Of a stretch of 64,000 bases of DNA, positions 1 to 10,739 are shown piece after piece. The DNA is taken from positions 85,744-149,743 of the forward strand of contig QNQO01002039.1 in NCBI GenBank assembly GCA_003290165.1. The letters are read 5' to 3'. The translations under genes and the position numbers were made by a program. Position 1 is the stretch's first letter. Each line of letters begins with the position of its first letter. Below the pieces are notes generated by a model. That model had not been told where the DNA came from. It ran no database searches and saw only the letters and a program-made list of their open reading frames with translations. This DNA comes from Berberis thunbergii (taxonomy: Eukaryota > Streptophyta > Magnoliopsida > Ranunculales > Berberidaceae).

Positions 1-517
1 ACATCCCAATGCTTGAATCATAAAACCATCTGAATCTCGCCCCACACCATCTGAAGCAAAGATCGATTGGAAGAAAAAGAGTCCAACATCCCAACGCTTG
101 AATCTCTACGAAGGAAGAAGAGGACGAAATCGAGCTTGGATCTCTGCGTCTCTGTGGAGCGTGGTAAACAAGGAAAGAAAGATATCAAACTGAACCTTGA
201 TTGTCTCTCTGCATAGACGAGCTTGAACGAAGAAATCGAATTGTCTCTGTGCATCTGTGCCCTAGAACTAATTGGGGGTATTGGGGGAGAGTACACGCCC
301 CCAAGCATGCAGACCTTCATCTTAGGGCGAGGAATGTGCGGAAGCTTGACAGAACCACTGAATTCATTTTTGTGAAAGACGGTGTAGGTGTTGTCTGTGA
401 AACATTGGTTATTTCCGCCCATTTTTTGTGATAGAACCAACAAGTAAACATTGTAGTCTCCTCAGTCGTGCCCTTCCGCACCACTCCACTGCTCCCTCTG
501 CTTCATAAACACCGATC
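1..517. other. Unassigned sequence before the first copia element
   Basis: No gene is recognised here. Two copies of a 17- to 19-base motif (acatcccaaYgcttgaatc) start at 1 and 86, so there is a short direct repeat. Short frames on both strands look accidental. The stretch next to 518 may be leader or eroded gag of the element that follows, because no 5' LTR resembling the 3' LTR at 3932-4165 is visible. Confidence 0.5.
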
Positions 518-1306
518 ATGGCTGGCGGTGCCAATGCTGCTCAGACAGGTTCTTCTGGGGCAGGAGTGACTGAGACAAATGCATCTCCACTGCCCGGGCT
601 GAATACCACCCAGTGGCAGACACTTCTTCAAATGCTGGGCGGGTCAAAATTCACAACGACCGATAAGATGATTGGTAAGCCTTGGATTATTGACACGGGA
701 GCTTCGAATCACATGACTGGCACGATCGGGGATCTCCGTGACTTAAGGGAGATTGCTCAATGTCCCGTGGGATTGCCAGATGGGAGTAGTGCTATCGCTA
801 CTAAAGAGGGGACGATCCTCCTTGACAGAAATTTTTGTTTGCAAAATGTTCTTTATGTGTCAGGGCTAACTTGCAATTCAATTTCTGTGTCGCAATTGAC
901 TGATCACTATAACTGTTTTGTCCAATTCACTAATGATCTGTGTGTTATACAGGACCGCACTTCGAGGATGCTGATTGGTGCGGGTGAACGACGCGATGGA
1001 CTCTATTACTTCCGGGGGCTGCCACAAATTCACGCAATAAAGGCCAATAGTGTGGTGTCTCTTGATCTATGGCACCAACAACTGGGTCATCCATCTCTAC
1101 AGGTAACAAAGTTAGTTCCCAAAGTAAGTTTTAGTGAAAAGAAAAATCGCTTGAATAAAAACTGTGACGTCTGCCAGAGGGCAAAGCAAAATAGAGATAA
1201 GTTTCCTGTTAGTGAACATAAAGCTTCGACTATTTTTGAACTTATTCACACTGATTTATGGGACCTTATAGAACAACTTCTTCTTGTGGTGCTTCTTATT
1301 TTTTGA
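518..1306 (+). pseudogene. copia gag end, protease and pre-integrase region
   Basis: The reading starts in the C-terminal gag linker (TQWQTLLQMLGGSKF). It continues through the protease active-site motif WIIDTGASNHMTG near residue 55 and the GAG-pre-integrase zinc motif (LWHQQLGHPS, then CDVCQRAKQ). It ends at HTDLWDL, the start of the integrase core. In copia elements this region encodes polyprotein cleavage and the N-terminus of integrase. The last residues before the stop at 1304 are out of frame: the match to integrase is lost just after TDLW near 1262, consistent with loss of one base. An in-frame TAA lies at 506, so the ATG at 518 is simply the first one after a stop. Confidence 0.88.
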
Positions 1307-1309
1307 CCA

Positions 1310-2263
1310 TTGTTGATGATTTTTCCCATGCTGTATGGATTTACTTACTTGTTGATAAGAAAGAGGTCTCTCACACTCTTCAAATGTTTTTCTCGATGGT
1401 TAAGAGACAATTTTGATAAAGAGGTAAAAAATTTGCGGAGTGATAACAGCACTGAATTCACTTGCCCGCGACAATATTTTCTTGATCATGGGATTGTTTT
1501 TCAAACATCTTGTGTAGGAACACCTCAACAGAATGGGCGGGTTGAACAGAAACACCAACATATTTTGAACCTAGCTCGGGCGCTGCGTTTTCAGGGTTCT
1601 CTTCCTATTGAGTTTTGGGGAGAATGTGTGTTGACGGCTGGATACTTGATAAATAGGACTCCTCCCTTGGTCTTGAATGGGAAAACACCTTATAGTGTCC
1701 TATATGGCAGCTCACCCACTTACGATCATTTGCGCATTTTTGGGTCCTTGTGTTATGCGCATGTGCAGACGGGGGATAAGTTTGCCAGTAGAAGTCGAAG
1801 GTGCGTCTTTGTTGGGTACCCTTATGGAAAAAAGGGGTGGCGTTTGTATGACTTGGAGAAACGAGATTTCTTTGTTTCTCGTAATGTTGTATTCTCGAAA
1901 GGAGTTTTTCCCTTTGCAGATAATTTTAATTTAGACCATGATGGTCTGCCTAATATCGAGGCGGTTCTCGAGGACTTTGAGGAGACATCTACGCCTGTTT
2001 TGAGGGTGGAGGGGTTTGTACAGCCGGATGGGGCTGCTGGTCAGCCCGCATGTGTCGAGGAATTTGTTCAGCCAAATAGGGTTGCTGGGCAGTCTGCATG
2101 TGCCGAGGATGGGGCAAATACTGGTGCTGAGGCGTTTGTACAGCCGGATGAGGCTGCTGGGCAGCCGATTTGTGTGAACCAGGAGGACAATCCGGACGCA
2201 AATCAGGAATATGTGTTTGGGCAGGGGTCAACGCAGAAGGCAAGCCTCGGTACGACTCCGTGA
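1310..2263 (+). pseudogene. copia integrase core and C-terminal region
   Basis: The translation shows the DDE integrase core (LRSDNSTEF with the second aspartate, GIVFQTSCVGTPQQNGRVEQKH with the glutamate) and the usual continuation (FWGECVLTAGYLINRTP, then FGSLCYAHV and FVGYP). The first residues are read in a shifted frame, and integrase similarity enters this frame only near 1405. The C-terminal part contains three imperfect repeats of a 'fvQPdgaAGQpacveE' unit at about 2011-2190, which is unusual in this linker. The product would integrate the element's cDNA; the copy is dead. Confidence 0.87.
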
Positions 2264-2486
2264 TTATGTTACTCATACTATTCGGAAAATGAGTCCATCC
2301 ATACCAGCTTCACCCGTACCACGACATTCCTCCGGTACACCCTATCCTATAGCACATTATGTGAATTGTGATAATTTTTCTATGCGACATAGACATTTTC
2401 TTGCAGCCTTGACAACAAATCGGGAACCTGTGTGCTATTCTGAGGCCGTGAAAAACAGTCGCTGGCGGGATGCCATGCGTCGATAA
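2211..2486 (+). pseudogene. copia integrase/RT linker fragment
   Basis: This frame overlaps the previous one. It carries the linker typical of copia polyproteins between integrase and reverse transcriptase, with the conserved PYPIAHYVNCDNFS-type block and EAVKNSRWRDAM just before the RT. It closes at a TAA (2484-2486) where similarity continues as EALEI, so the stop is a point mutation inside the polyprotein. Confidence 0.75.
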
Positions 2487-2528
2487 ATTGAGGCCCTTGA
2501 GATTAAGGAAACCTGGGTTGTAGCAGAA

Positions 2529-3428
2529 TTGCCACCAGGAAAGAAAGCTCTAGGATGTAAGTGGGTATACAAGATCAAGTATAATTCTGATGGTACCATT
2601 GAGCGATTGAAGGCTCGGCTGGTTATTCTTGGAAATCATCAAATTGAAGGAATTGATTATACAGAGACATTTGCTCTAGTAGCTAAGATGGTTACAGTGA
2701 GGGTCTTTCTTGCCGTTGCAGCTGCCATGAATTAGGAAGTCCATCAGATGGATGTTCACAATGCATTTCTACATGGTGACTTTACAGAAGAGGTATACAT
2801 GAAGCTACCACCCGGTTTTCAGGTGGGGACTTCCGGGAAGGTGTGCAAGCTTAGGAAATCATTATATGGGCTGAAGCAGGCACCCCGGTGCTGGTTCGCT
2901 AAACTGTCAACTGCTTTGAAGAATTATGGTTTTCAGCAATCTTATTCAGATTATTCTTTGTTTACTCTACAGAGAGGTGTGGTTCAACTCAGTGTCCTTG
3001 TTTATGTCGACGACCTTATCATCTCTGGGCGTAATCCGGTTGATATACAGAAATTCAAGGGTTACCTCAATGCTTGTTTCCACATGAAATATCTGGGTCC
3101 TTTAAAGTATTTCTTGGGGGTAGAAGTGGCACGCAGACCAGATGGGTTTGTACTTTGTCAACGCAAATACGCGCTTGACATCATTTCTGAGGCCGGATTG
3201 CTAGGGGCAAGGCCCGCGGCGGTGCCACTGGAACAGAATCACCGACTCGCCTTGTCTACGAGTCAAGAGCTCGCTAATCCGGAGCCTTACCGTCGCTTGG
3301 TGGGGCGGCTAATTTATTTGTGTTTTACTCGACCCGAATTATCTTATAGTGTTCATGTTTTATCTCAATTTATGCAACGTTTCTGGCAGACCACTGGAAA
3401 ACGGCTTTGCGGGTGGTCCGGTACTTAA
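2529..3428 (+). pseudogene. copia reverse transcriptase
   Basis: RNA-dependent DNA polymerase domain. The N-terminal part reads [15 protein letters not shown] and KARLVILGN. After an in-frame TAG at 2733-2735 the same frame continues with MDVHNAFLHGD, LPPGF, LRKSLYGLKQAPRCW and the catalytic YVDDLIISG box. Further on come YLGPLKYFLGVEVAR and RLVGRLIYL. The frame shifts near 3400, where RNase H similarity moves to another frame. The domain is nearly full length but inactivated. Confidence 0.9.
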
Positions 3429-3934
3429 AAGGTAATCCGGGTCAAGGTATACATTTGAGTAGTAAGTGTGACATGCAGTTACATGGGTGGTGTGATGCTG
3501 ACTGGGCCGGATGCCCATTGACTAGGCGGTCCCTCACAGGGTAGTTAGTGTTTCTTGGGAACTCGCCAGTATCTTGGAAGACGAAGAAACAACATACAGT
3601 ATCTCGTTCCTCCGTAGAGGCGGAATATCAGTCTATGGCTATGACTACATGTGAGTTGAAATGGCTAAAAGCTATTTTAGCTAGCCTCGGGATGCCCATA
3701 CACGTCCCATGTCTCTTCATTGTGATAGTCAGGCGGCTCTCCATATATCTCAAAATCTCGTATTTCATGAACGGACAAAACACATTGAGGTCGATTGTCA
3801 CTTTGTCCGTGATGACATTGTTGCCGGAAATATCAATCCTACCTTTGTCCCGTCCAATGCGCAACTCGCTGAGTATCTACTTCGCAAGTTGGGCATACAG
3901 GATCTTCATGCTCCAACTTGAGGGAGGGTATTGA
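3400..3934 (+). pseudogene. copia RNase H domain, frameshifted
   Basis: Similarity passes through three frames: YLKGNPGQGI and WCDADWAGC (about 3420-3520), an in-frame TAG at 3542-3544, then WKTKKQHTVSRSSVEAEYQSMA (from 3575). Last comes [12 protein letters not shown] with [17 protein letters not shown] (3709-3860). These are the DEDD-type RNase H motifs of copia elements, used to degrade template RNA during cDNA synthesis. The reading ends just before the polypurine tract at 3919-3931. Confidence 0.86.
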
Positions 3935-4165
3935 GGATATATTAAGAATATTCTATATTGTATGATTAGGAACTAAATATTTGTATTAGGAAGGTTGCTT
4001 ATTGAGTCAAAATTGTATAATAGTTTTAAGGAAGTTAGCAGATTATATTGTGAATATTCTCTCACAATATTCTCTGGATTAGTTTGTATATAAACAGAAA
4101 AATGAAATAAGAAAAGCATAACGAAATACACACAAATCAATTCTTTTGTGTCTGGGATTCTATCA
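3932..4165 (+). repeat. 3' LTR of the copia element
   Basis: The LTR starts TGAGGATA directly after a purine-rich tract (ttgagggagggtat) and ends ..TATCA, giving TG..CA ends over 234 bp. A TATA-like tatataaa occurs at about 4087. No matching 5' LTR is in the window, so age cannot be estimated from LTR divergence. Confidence 0.8.
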
Positions 4166-5118
4166 GTTATCAAATGAAGTGATTAAAGAATGAATGATCT
4201 AATACATCATGATTGCATTTGACACTGAATTGAATCCAACAAGGCATAAGCCTCCAAGTGTGAGGGGTAAGCCTTTGACGAGTTGAGATTAAGCCTCACC
4301 TCAAGGCATAAGCCTCACACCTTTCTAAAACATTGGTTCTAAGCCAAAGGAAGTATAGTTTCATACATGGTTCAATTTACCACACTAATTTATTAGCATC
4401 TGCGTGTAATACATGAGAAGGGAAAATTTTCAAGTTGATTGGACATTAGTATGAAACACTGGAAAAACAAATGTCTACTGATGGATGATCTCTAAATTTA
4501 ATTCAGAAAAGTTTTTCCAGGTCTCATTTTTTCCAGCACACCACAATGCCACAATATGCTACAGTTAGAAAAAAAAAACATTTTGAGGCTATGAAGTGTT
4601 CATCTTAAACTCTAACAAAACAGTATGGAGTGACCTTTGTTGGGATCGTTTTACACCCTGGGGAGTGGGGAGATGTGTGCATTTCCAATTTCTTTTGTTT
4701 GCAGCATTATAAAATAGTTTACTTGTAAGTTTATCTTTGCCACATGCAGGGAATATTTGAGGACTTATGTTTGAAGGGCAACACAAAGATAAAATAGTTT
4801 AATGCACAAATACCCTTGCATACACCTTATATGCCACATCACCCGCCACTATCAGAATCACACACATCCCATGTTATCTCATCACATTTACCATAACTGA
4901 CGCACCAACTTCTTCCCTCTTCCGTCGCTATAAATAGGCAATGGAAGAAGACGAAGGAGATGATCATTTTTACTCTCTCTACTTTTGCTCAGCGCTTTTC
5001 GATCTTTTTGACAATTTTTGTCAATCATGTCTCCAAGTCTTTCTTTTTTCTTTATCTCTCAAGCATTTGTTTTTTTTTTTTTTTGTCACTGGTAAAGATT
5101 TATCCTAGACTCTCAAAA
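4166..5118. other. Intergenic stretch with a short AAGCCTC repeat
   Basis: No gene is seen. At 4238-4322 the motif caaggcataagcctc and related aagcctc words recur on both sides of a short spacer. A plant-like TATA box (ctataaatagg) stands at about 4928-4938, followed by a pyrimidine-rich tract, but no ORF follows that would make it a credible promoter. A T-run lies near 5070-5085. Confidence 0.5.
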
Positions 5119-5252
5119 GGGTTTGTCTAATGGGCGAGGGAGGGGGATAGAACCCTCCATCACCTTCGAAATGTGTGCATTTGCACATCTCAAGAGAGAT
5201 GGAGAGTTCCACCCCTCTCCCTCGCCTGTTTCGTTGCCAATTAGAATTCCCC
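5119..5252. mobile_element. Hairpin MITE (MULE-like), copy 1
   Basis: A 134-bp near-palindrome flanked by a perfect 9-bp direct repeat CTCTCAAAA (5110-5118 and 5253-5261). The left arm contains gtctaatgggcgagggaggg and the right arm cccctctccctcgcc..caattaga. The 9-bp duplication and long terminal inverted repeats are the signature of Mutator-like elements. It shares its arms with the copies at 30700, 31888, 32122 and 58521. Confidence 0.8.
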
Positions 5253-5261
5253 CTCTCAAAA

Positions 5262-7156
5262 TGACTTTGAGAAGCCTTACCAACCTTAATGAGCTTATCC
5301 ACTATCTCTGAAGACCCACTCGTATATTACTATATAGCAGTTAAGGTAATTAATATCCTTGTAATCAGAGTTCAAAATCCGTGATATCATTATATTTATC
5401 AGCAACTCGACAGACTATTAGTTATCACTTCTCTGCAACATATATTGACTGATTAATGACACGTTTTTTAAGGGTTAAAGTCGTGCATAAGTCTGCTATA
5501 TCCCATTTATGTCCAGGATTTACTCATCCATCCATATATCCAAACGGCTGGAAACCATAACATTTTCAATTTGGGTATCACTTTAGTTTTAGTCCATGGG
5601 GAACCATGAATGTGCAAAAAGTGTCCTAGTAGTCAGCCCTTGTTATATAATGTTACGGATTGAAATGGGACATACTTGAAGACGTATGGGCCTAGTCCAC
5701 ATTTATTTTGTTTATTTATCCTATTTGATTTTAGGCCCCCAAGTAGAGTCTGGTGTAGCTGCCTTCTCTTTGTAACCAAATTTTGAGAAAACAAATATTA
5801 GGGATATTTATGCGAGGTTAGGGTTCCAAATTAAAACAACTATTTGATTTAATAGAATATTGTTTGTTTGCAGTGCAATGGTCTCATTTTGGCTTGTAAT
5901 GGCTGAAGACCAGTTCGGCTGGAACTATCTTTTCACTGCTTGTCTAACAGATTCCCCACTAACCATTTGCATGGGTTGGATTAGAAGGAAGGATCAAAGT
6001 TTAGCATTCAACAATCCATCAGTGGTGGGTGACCCACCGTTTGTAAGAGAGATTCTACATGTCGAGGAAATGGGCGAGGGAGGGTGGCGAGCACGTGCAA
6101 AGCTCATGTGGCAAAAAAAAAAAAAAAAAGAGGCGGGGGAAATCCAAAATTTGGGGGAGAAGAAGAGGGAACCTCTCCCTTTCCTCATTTCCATCTCGCC
6201 CTCTTCTCTGACAGAGAATAGCTCTCCCTCCCTCCCTCTCCCCAAACGAAGCCCTCTTCTCTGACAGAGAATCCCTTTCCCTCCCTCGACAGAGAAGCCT
6301 CCATCTCCCCCAACAAAGCTCGACAGAGAAGAGAAGTTGGAGACGAATCGTCACCCTCTCCCAAAAGGTAATGTATTTTCCCTCTCATTATCTCCGTCTT
6401 TGTGGGTGATTTCTTGTTGAGGATTTCTAGATCTAGGGTTTCTACTAGAGGTAGGGCTAAATTTTTGCATTCTTCTTGTTGGGGATTTCTAGATCTAGGG
6501 TTTCTACCAGGATTTCTAGATCTGATCACAAATTGATGCATATGTAAGATAAATATTTACAAATTTATTTTCAGTCTTTGTTTTGGTTCTCTTAGGGTTG
6601 AGTTTGATATAAAGTTTAAAGTTTTGCATTTTTTGGGTTAATTTAGTTTGTATCAGAATCGTTTGTATTGATTTAGTTTCTTAAATCTCTTAGATCTCAT
6701 AGTCTTTGTTTCTTCACTAGTATAACAAGTTCATGTCTAGTTTACATCACCTTTAACATTGATTTATAAACTCAATTATTTAGATCAAGATATAGTCTAT
6801 TGTTGTTTGGTATATTTTGATGATATTATCGATATCAATTTTTTGGGTTGTATATTGTATATTTTCATATATTTTTTGTTTTGCTATATGAAACATGGGG
6901 TAGTTTTTGCCAACTCTGAAGATGGATTGAAATGAGTTCCCTATAAAAAAATGAGAATGAGAAATCAAGGCTGGAGTCTTGAATTGGGCTTCCTTGTGGC
7001 GACTGAACATGCAACTTCTAATTGTTTTTTGTAGTCTTTGATCCGTATTACAATAATTTGTTTCATAGTTGAGCTTTCATTTTCACCAATCCAACTTTTG
7101 GTTGCAAATTCACCAGCTGTTTTATGCAAACTTAAATCTTAAATTTTAAGAAAGGT
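5262..7156. other. Non-coding stretch with C/T-rich and duplicated motifs
   Basis: No gene is identified. A pyrimidine-rich block at 6160-6330 contains a doubled ccctcttctctgacagagaa (about 6209 and 6251). A second duplication, ggatttctagatctagggt, occurs near 6420 and 6484. The arrangement (C/T-rich tract, then gtaatg and an AT-rich stretch) resembles a plant 5' UTR with leader intron, possibly belonging to the gene fragment that follows, but this is inference. A partial left arm of the hairpin MITE family (gtcgaggaaatgggcgaggg) begins near 6060. Confidence 0.4.
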
Positions 7157-8072
7157 TGGATATTGGCGATATTCTGCACAAACTCTATCAATATTCATGC
7201 TGGTATAAATGGCCTTGAACCTGGGCAAACAGCTGTTATTGCTTCTGCTGTAAGAATAATACTCAGTAGATATCTACATAGCTTTATTACTGTTGAAGTT
7301 GTATGTTACTAATGTGTTTTTGTGATTACAGATTATGATTCATAACATAATGCAAATTGGAGCTTCTAAAGACCCCGAGTATCAACAGGCTCATGCATTT
7401 TCCCTTTATCTTTCTCAACCCTTACTCACCACTACATTCGGTTTGCTTTGTTACAATTGGTATATAACTAAGACATCTTTCAAATTATATTAATGCTTAT
7501 TATCAAATATAAAATTATCCAAAATACTTAATGTTGGGCATTTCTACATATTTCAGGTATCCTTCTTCAGTTTTTGTTGGTGACACATACACTTACTTTG
7601 CTGGAATGTCTATGGCTGTAGTTGGCATACTTGGCCACTTCAGGTAGGCTTTACCTCATATTGATGGTCTTCTTAAATTGCAACACAACACTTCTTATTA
7701 TTAACTCTTTTATTATCTCACTGGGAAATATGATCCCTAGATCCTGTTGTTTTTATTTGTCTCGTCTTATATGTACCTTTTAAAAATGAAAGAATAAATA
7801 GGTGAAAATTTTAGGATGATGAGACAATGGTTTGGTTCATATTGTAAAAGCCCACTGACAAGAAGTCCTAGTTGATGGCTTTACACAAATCTGAATGGAA
7901 AATGTGATCTAATGTTTTGATGATGCTGGTGTGTCGATGTTAGTGATTCCTGATAGCATTATTTGATGGTTGAACTTTTATATGTGTGAGCTTAGTCTAA
8001 CAACTGACATGTGCTACAATTCGTATACGTGATTGCTAACGATTGCTTTGCTTTTACAGCGAAACACTCTTG
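7157..8072 (+). pseudogene. Truncated ALG7/GPT gene fragment (four exons)
   Basis: Four exons are readable: 7157-7249, 7332-7459, 7557-7643 and 8060-8072. They join in phase with GT..AG introns; the Trp codon of the second junction is split TG/G. The peptide pieces ([61 protein letters not shown] then ETLL) match the conserved C-terminal half of UDP-GlcNAc:dolichyl-phosphate GlcNAc-1-phosphotransferase. That ER membrane enzyme starts N-glycan assembly. Similarity stops abruptly after ETLL and is followed by a TAA. The N-terminal exons and the rest of the C-terminus are not found, so this is a broken copy. The exons themselves contain no stop or frameshift, which suggests a recent break. Confidence 0.85.
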
Positions 8073-8329
8073 AATTGCATATAAATCATAAACTTGATTG
8101 CTAGACTGGATTGACATCACTTCTAGAATTGCATATAAATCATTTCCAAACTCATCCCACTCATTCTCTTCTGGCATCACTTCTATTTGCTTGTTGAGCA
8201 TCCTCTTGCTTATTCTCATTATGTTCTTTTTTGTATCTTGTTTTGGTATAGTTTTGCTTATCAAAAAAAAAGTTAGTAGCTAGAGATATCGACATTTCTA
8301 AAAGAGTTTTGTGCTAATTAGTAGCTAGA
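8073..8329. other. Junction sequence with short direct repeats
   Basis: The 17-base word gaattgcatataaatca occurs at about 8071 and again at 8126, at the point where ALG7 similarity ends. The word agtagctagagatatc occurs at about 8275 and 8321. These short duplications mark rearrangement joints. No coding sequence is seen. Confidence 0.5.
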
Positions 8330-8408
8330 GATATCCAGAGTAGTTTTGCCCTCCTTTGTTGTTGTAATTTGAGTTGCTAGAGCTGGCATTCCAATTTTTG
8401 TTGGAACT

Positions 8409-9389
8409 TCAATTCTGGTTGGATGGTCGGGAATTGTAGTTTCCTCGGTTCTGACTTGAGTTTCCCCAGTTTTGGTGAGGTGAGCGAGCATTCGACCCTG
8501 AGCTTGAATTGGTACTACCAGTTCTAGCTGTGGAGTGATTGAGTGAAGTGGATCCAGTCATGGGCATATAATCGCTAAACCTTTCTGCTGCCGCAATAGC
8601 ACTTGTAATATCTGTCACCTTCTGCCTTTGCAATTCTGCTTGTAGAAGCGGCTGAGCTTGTTCCATGAAACAGAAAACTTTGTCCTTCTCAGACATGTCT
8701 CGAATATCTAGCAAGCAAGTTGGGAATTGTCGGACATAGTCTCGAATATTGCCTGTCTGTTTGATGGTATGGAGCTTCCTCCTTGCTAAGAAATTAGTGT
8801 TCTCAGGCAAGAATTGATTTCTGAGTTCCTTCTTGAGGTCTGCCCAAGTTCTAATAAGGATGCGACCTTCTTCCATATCTGCATATTTGGTTTTCCACCA
8901 TAGTTTTGCATTACATGCTAAGTACATGGTCGCCATGGTAACCTTGGCTTCTTCGAATTCAGGGTTCACCGCGCGAAAATACTGCTCCAGATCAAACAAG
9001 AAGTTCTCTAACTCCTTCCCATCTCGTGCCCCAGCATACGACTTTGGCTCGGGCACTTTCATCCTATGGTGATCAGTCGTCCCTGTGGCCTTAGTAAGCA
9101 AGCCAACCCTTGCAAATAAGTCCTCCAACTGTAATTGAAAGTCACTCATCACCTGAGCTGTGGGGTGAGGCGACTCTTCCATAGCGACTGTCCGCCCCTC
9201 TAAGTTATCAACGTGCTCAGCCAGCGAATCCACTCTGTCTGCCAGTGAAAAGAGTCCATCCAACCGACTAATCTGTTCTCCCAAAGTGTTCAACTGGTCC
9301 ATTCTGCTTTCTAGTCTATGCATTCGACTAGCATGTCGTTCCTCCATAGCGCTAAGGCGCTCATTTAGTTCATGCATCCTGGTTTGCAT
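8409..9389 (-). pseudogene. Ty3-gypsy Gag, 326 residues, truncated
   Basis: Residues 1-80 form a coiled-coil-like heptad region (HELNERLSAMEERHASRMHR). Residues about 105-270 are the Retrotrans_gag capsid domain (VPEPKSYAGARDGKELENF, LWWKTKYADME, FLPENTNFLARRKL, GNIRDYVRQF). The C-terminus is Ser/Asn/Gly-rich. The TGA at the end sits in a low-complexity tail that continues in frame as NKNWNASSSNYNNKGGQN. The stop is therefore probably a mutation, and the zinc knuckle expected after this tail is lost. Gag would assemble the virus-like particle. Confidence 0.85.
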
Positions 9390-9400
9390 TCAACAAGCTC

Positions 9401-9420
9401 TGGTTCTGGCTCTGATACCA
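9401..9420 (-). other. Primer binding site (initiator Met-tRNA type)
   Basis: Read on the minus strand this is TGGTATCAGAGCCAGAACCA, the sequence complementary to the 3' end of initiator methionine tRNA used by many plant gypsy elements. It lies two bases from the LTR end. Confidence 0.85.
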
Positions 9421-9422
9421 AC

Positions 9423-9902
9423 TGTCACGGACTAGTAATCCGTGCGACACTAGCTATCCAATTCACTAGTAAGCCTATGAGTAGTTACTTTGACGGGCAC
9501 AAATATTAACTTGACAATGCACAATATCAATCTGTAGACAATATAATAATGCACAATAGTCAGTAAAAGCTCTCATTCACATTCAATAGATTACAATGGG
9601 GAGGAACGTTCGGAAGGACGTTGCTCAAGACTAGTTCGATGCTATCGATCGATGGAAATACAAGTTTGAAGTTGAAAAGCAATGCAAAGAAAACAATAAA
9701 AATGCTAGCGGTACAGCCTGGCCCGACTATGCAATGGAGGCAACACGTCCTCACAGTCAAGAGCTCAAACCTTCCCCCTATAATATAGATGCTAAGCATT
9801 TGGGCACTTTTCAAAAGGGAACATTGAGTTTTGAGACCATTAGGAAAGTCTTGAAAGGCCTCTGACCTTGGTTTTACCTGACCAACAGTACTAGTCCTGA
9901 CA
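9423..9902 (-). repeat. LTR of the gypsy fragment
   Basis: A 480-bp LTR. Its ends are inverted repeats (tgtcacggactagt at 9423 and actagtcctgaca ending at 9902), beginning TG and ending CA. The partner LTR is absent. Confidence 0.82.
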
Positions 9903-9906
9903 CCTT

Positions 9907-10043
9907 CCCATCTAAATTAGTTACTTATCAAACCATAAATATCTCGCTATCAACTGTTTAAAGGGATTATGCGTGACATGAGAATTGTAAATTTGTATAA
10001 AATAAGTATAATAAGATCTTTTAAACACCGGTGGGAAGGTTCA
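9907..10043 (+). repeat. SPH block A, upstream part
   Basis: This sequence (taaattagttacttatcaaacc onward) recurs at about 21574, 30548 and 32508, each time just upstream of an SPH copy. It contains a TATA-like tataataag about 30 bases before the expected start codon. In this copy the start position reads GTG (10033-10035) where copies B-D have ATG. The block is interrupted at 10043 by the CACTA element. Confidence 0.75.
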
Positions 10044-10390
10044 CTACAAGAAAACAGGTGTTTAGCGACGGTTTTCAAAAGTGTTTAGCGACGGTTGGCC
10101 AACCGCCGCTAATAAAGGCAGCGGCGGTTTTTTGCAACCGCTGGCATAACCGTCGCTGTATGTTATTTAGCGACGGTTAGTAGTAACCGTCGGTAAAACC
10201 GTCGCTAAATACCATATAGCGACGGGTGTTAGCCGTCGCTAAATACAGGGTAAGAATTGACGATTTATAATATTCTGCGACGGTTCTTAACCGCCGCTAT
10301 AGTCCGTGGCGCTTACAACGGTTTATACCCGCCGCCAAATTCAAATTGGTAATTCTGTTAGTGACGGTTAAAACCGCCGCTAATGCCTGT
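10044..10390. repeat. CACTA left TIR and subterminal repeats
   Basis: The TIR is followed by many copies of gcgacggtt/aaccgtcgct and variants (gccgctaa, cgccgctat), partly as inverted pairs. In En/Spm elements such motifs are binding sites for the accessory TNPA-type protein. Confidence 0.85.
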
Positions 10391-10739
10391 CATTATTATC
10401 ATGATAATTCTATTATGCGCACTAGAAATATGTAAACAATCTATAGTCACATTTTAACCTGTAATCACATTTTTCAACCTGTAAACAATCTGTAAACAAC
10501 CCACAATTTTACACAACTATTTTATATCGAAATCATCAAAGAAAACTTGACTTCAACTATATTATCATCAACTTTAACAAAAAAAAACCTATATTATCAT
10601 CAAAGTTAACAATATATCAAAGCTAGTACATGTAGAATTTCTTGAAGTTTGATAGTTAAAATCAAATTTACTACAGCTGAAATTGTACCACGTTCTTGAA
10701 AGAAATTAGACAATGCTATGGAGAGTGGAGCCGATGAAG

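Larger units (their letters stand above)
518..4165 (+). mobile_element. Degenerate Ty1-copia retrotransposon, 5' truncated
   Basis: The domains run gag C-terminus, aspartic protease, integrase, reverse transcriptase, RNase H and 3' LTR. The order integrase before reverse transcriptase defines Ty1-copia. The reading frame is broken by several frameshifts and in-frame stops, so the copy cannot encode a polyprotein. The N-terminal part of gag and the 5' LTR are not visible. The polypurine tract (gggaggg) and the LTR end at 4165 fix the 3' boundary. Confidence 0.9.
8330..9902 (-). mobile_element. Ty3-gypsy retrotransposon, 5' end only
   Basis: On the minus strand the order is LTR (9423-9902), primer binding site (9401-9420) and gag (9389 down to about 8330). 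No protease or polymerase follows, so only the 5' portion survives. It directly abuts the SPH block that starts at about 9907. Confidence 0.85.

Noticed and set aside
4928..4938. TATA-box promoter (ctataaatagg)
   Set aside because: A good TATA match followed by a pyrimidine tract, but no coding region or other support follows before the MITE.
6060..6300. A sixth full hairpin MITE (left arm near 6060, ccctccctcgacagag near 6279)
   Set aside because: The left arm is recognisable, but the candidate right end has no matching 9-bp duplication and the inside does not fold back.
5994..6541. Long overlapping minus and plus frames over the C/T-rich block
   Set aside because: The frames follow from low-complexity pyrimidine/purine sequence and duplicated words. 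They have no domain features and open on several frames at once.
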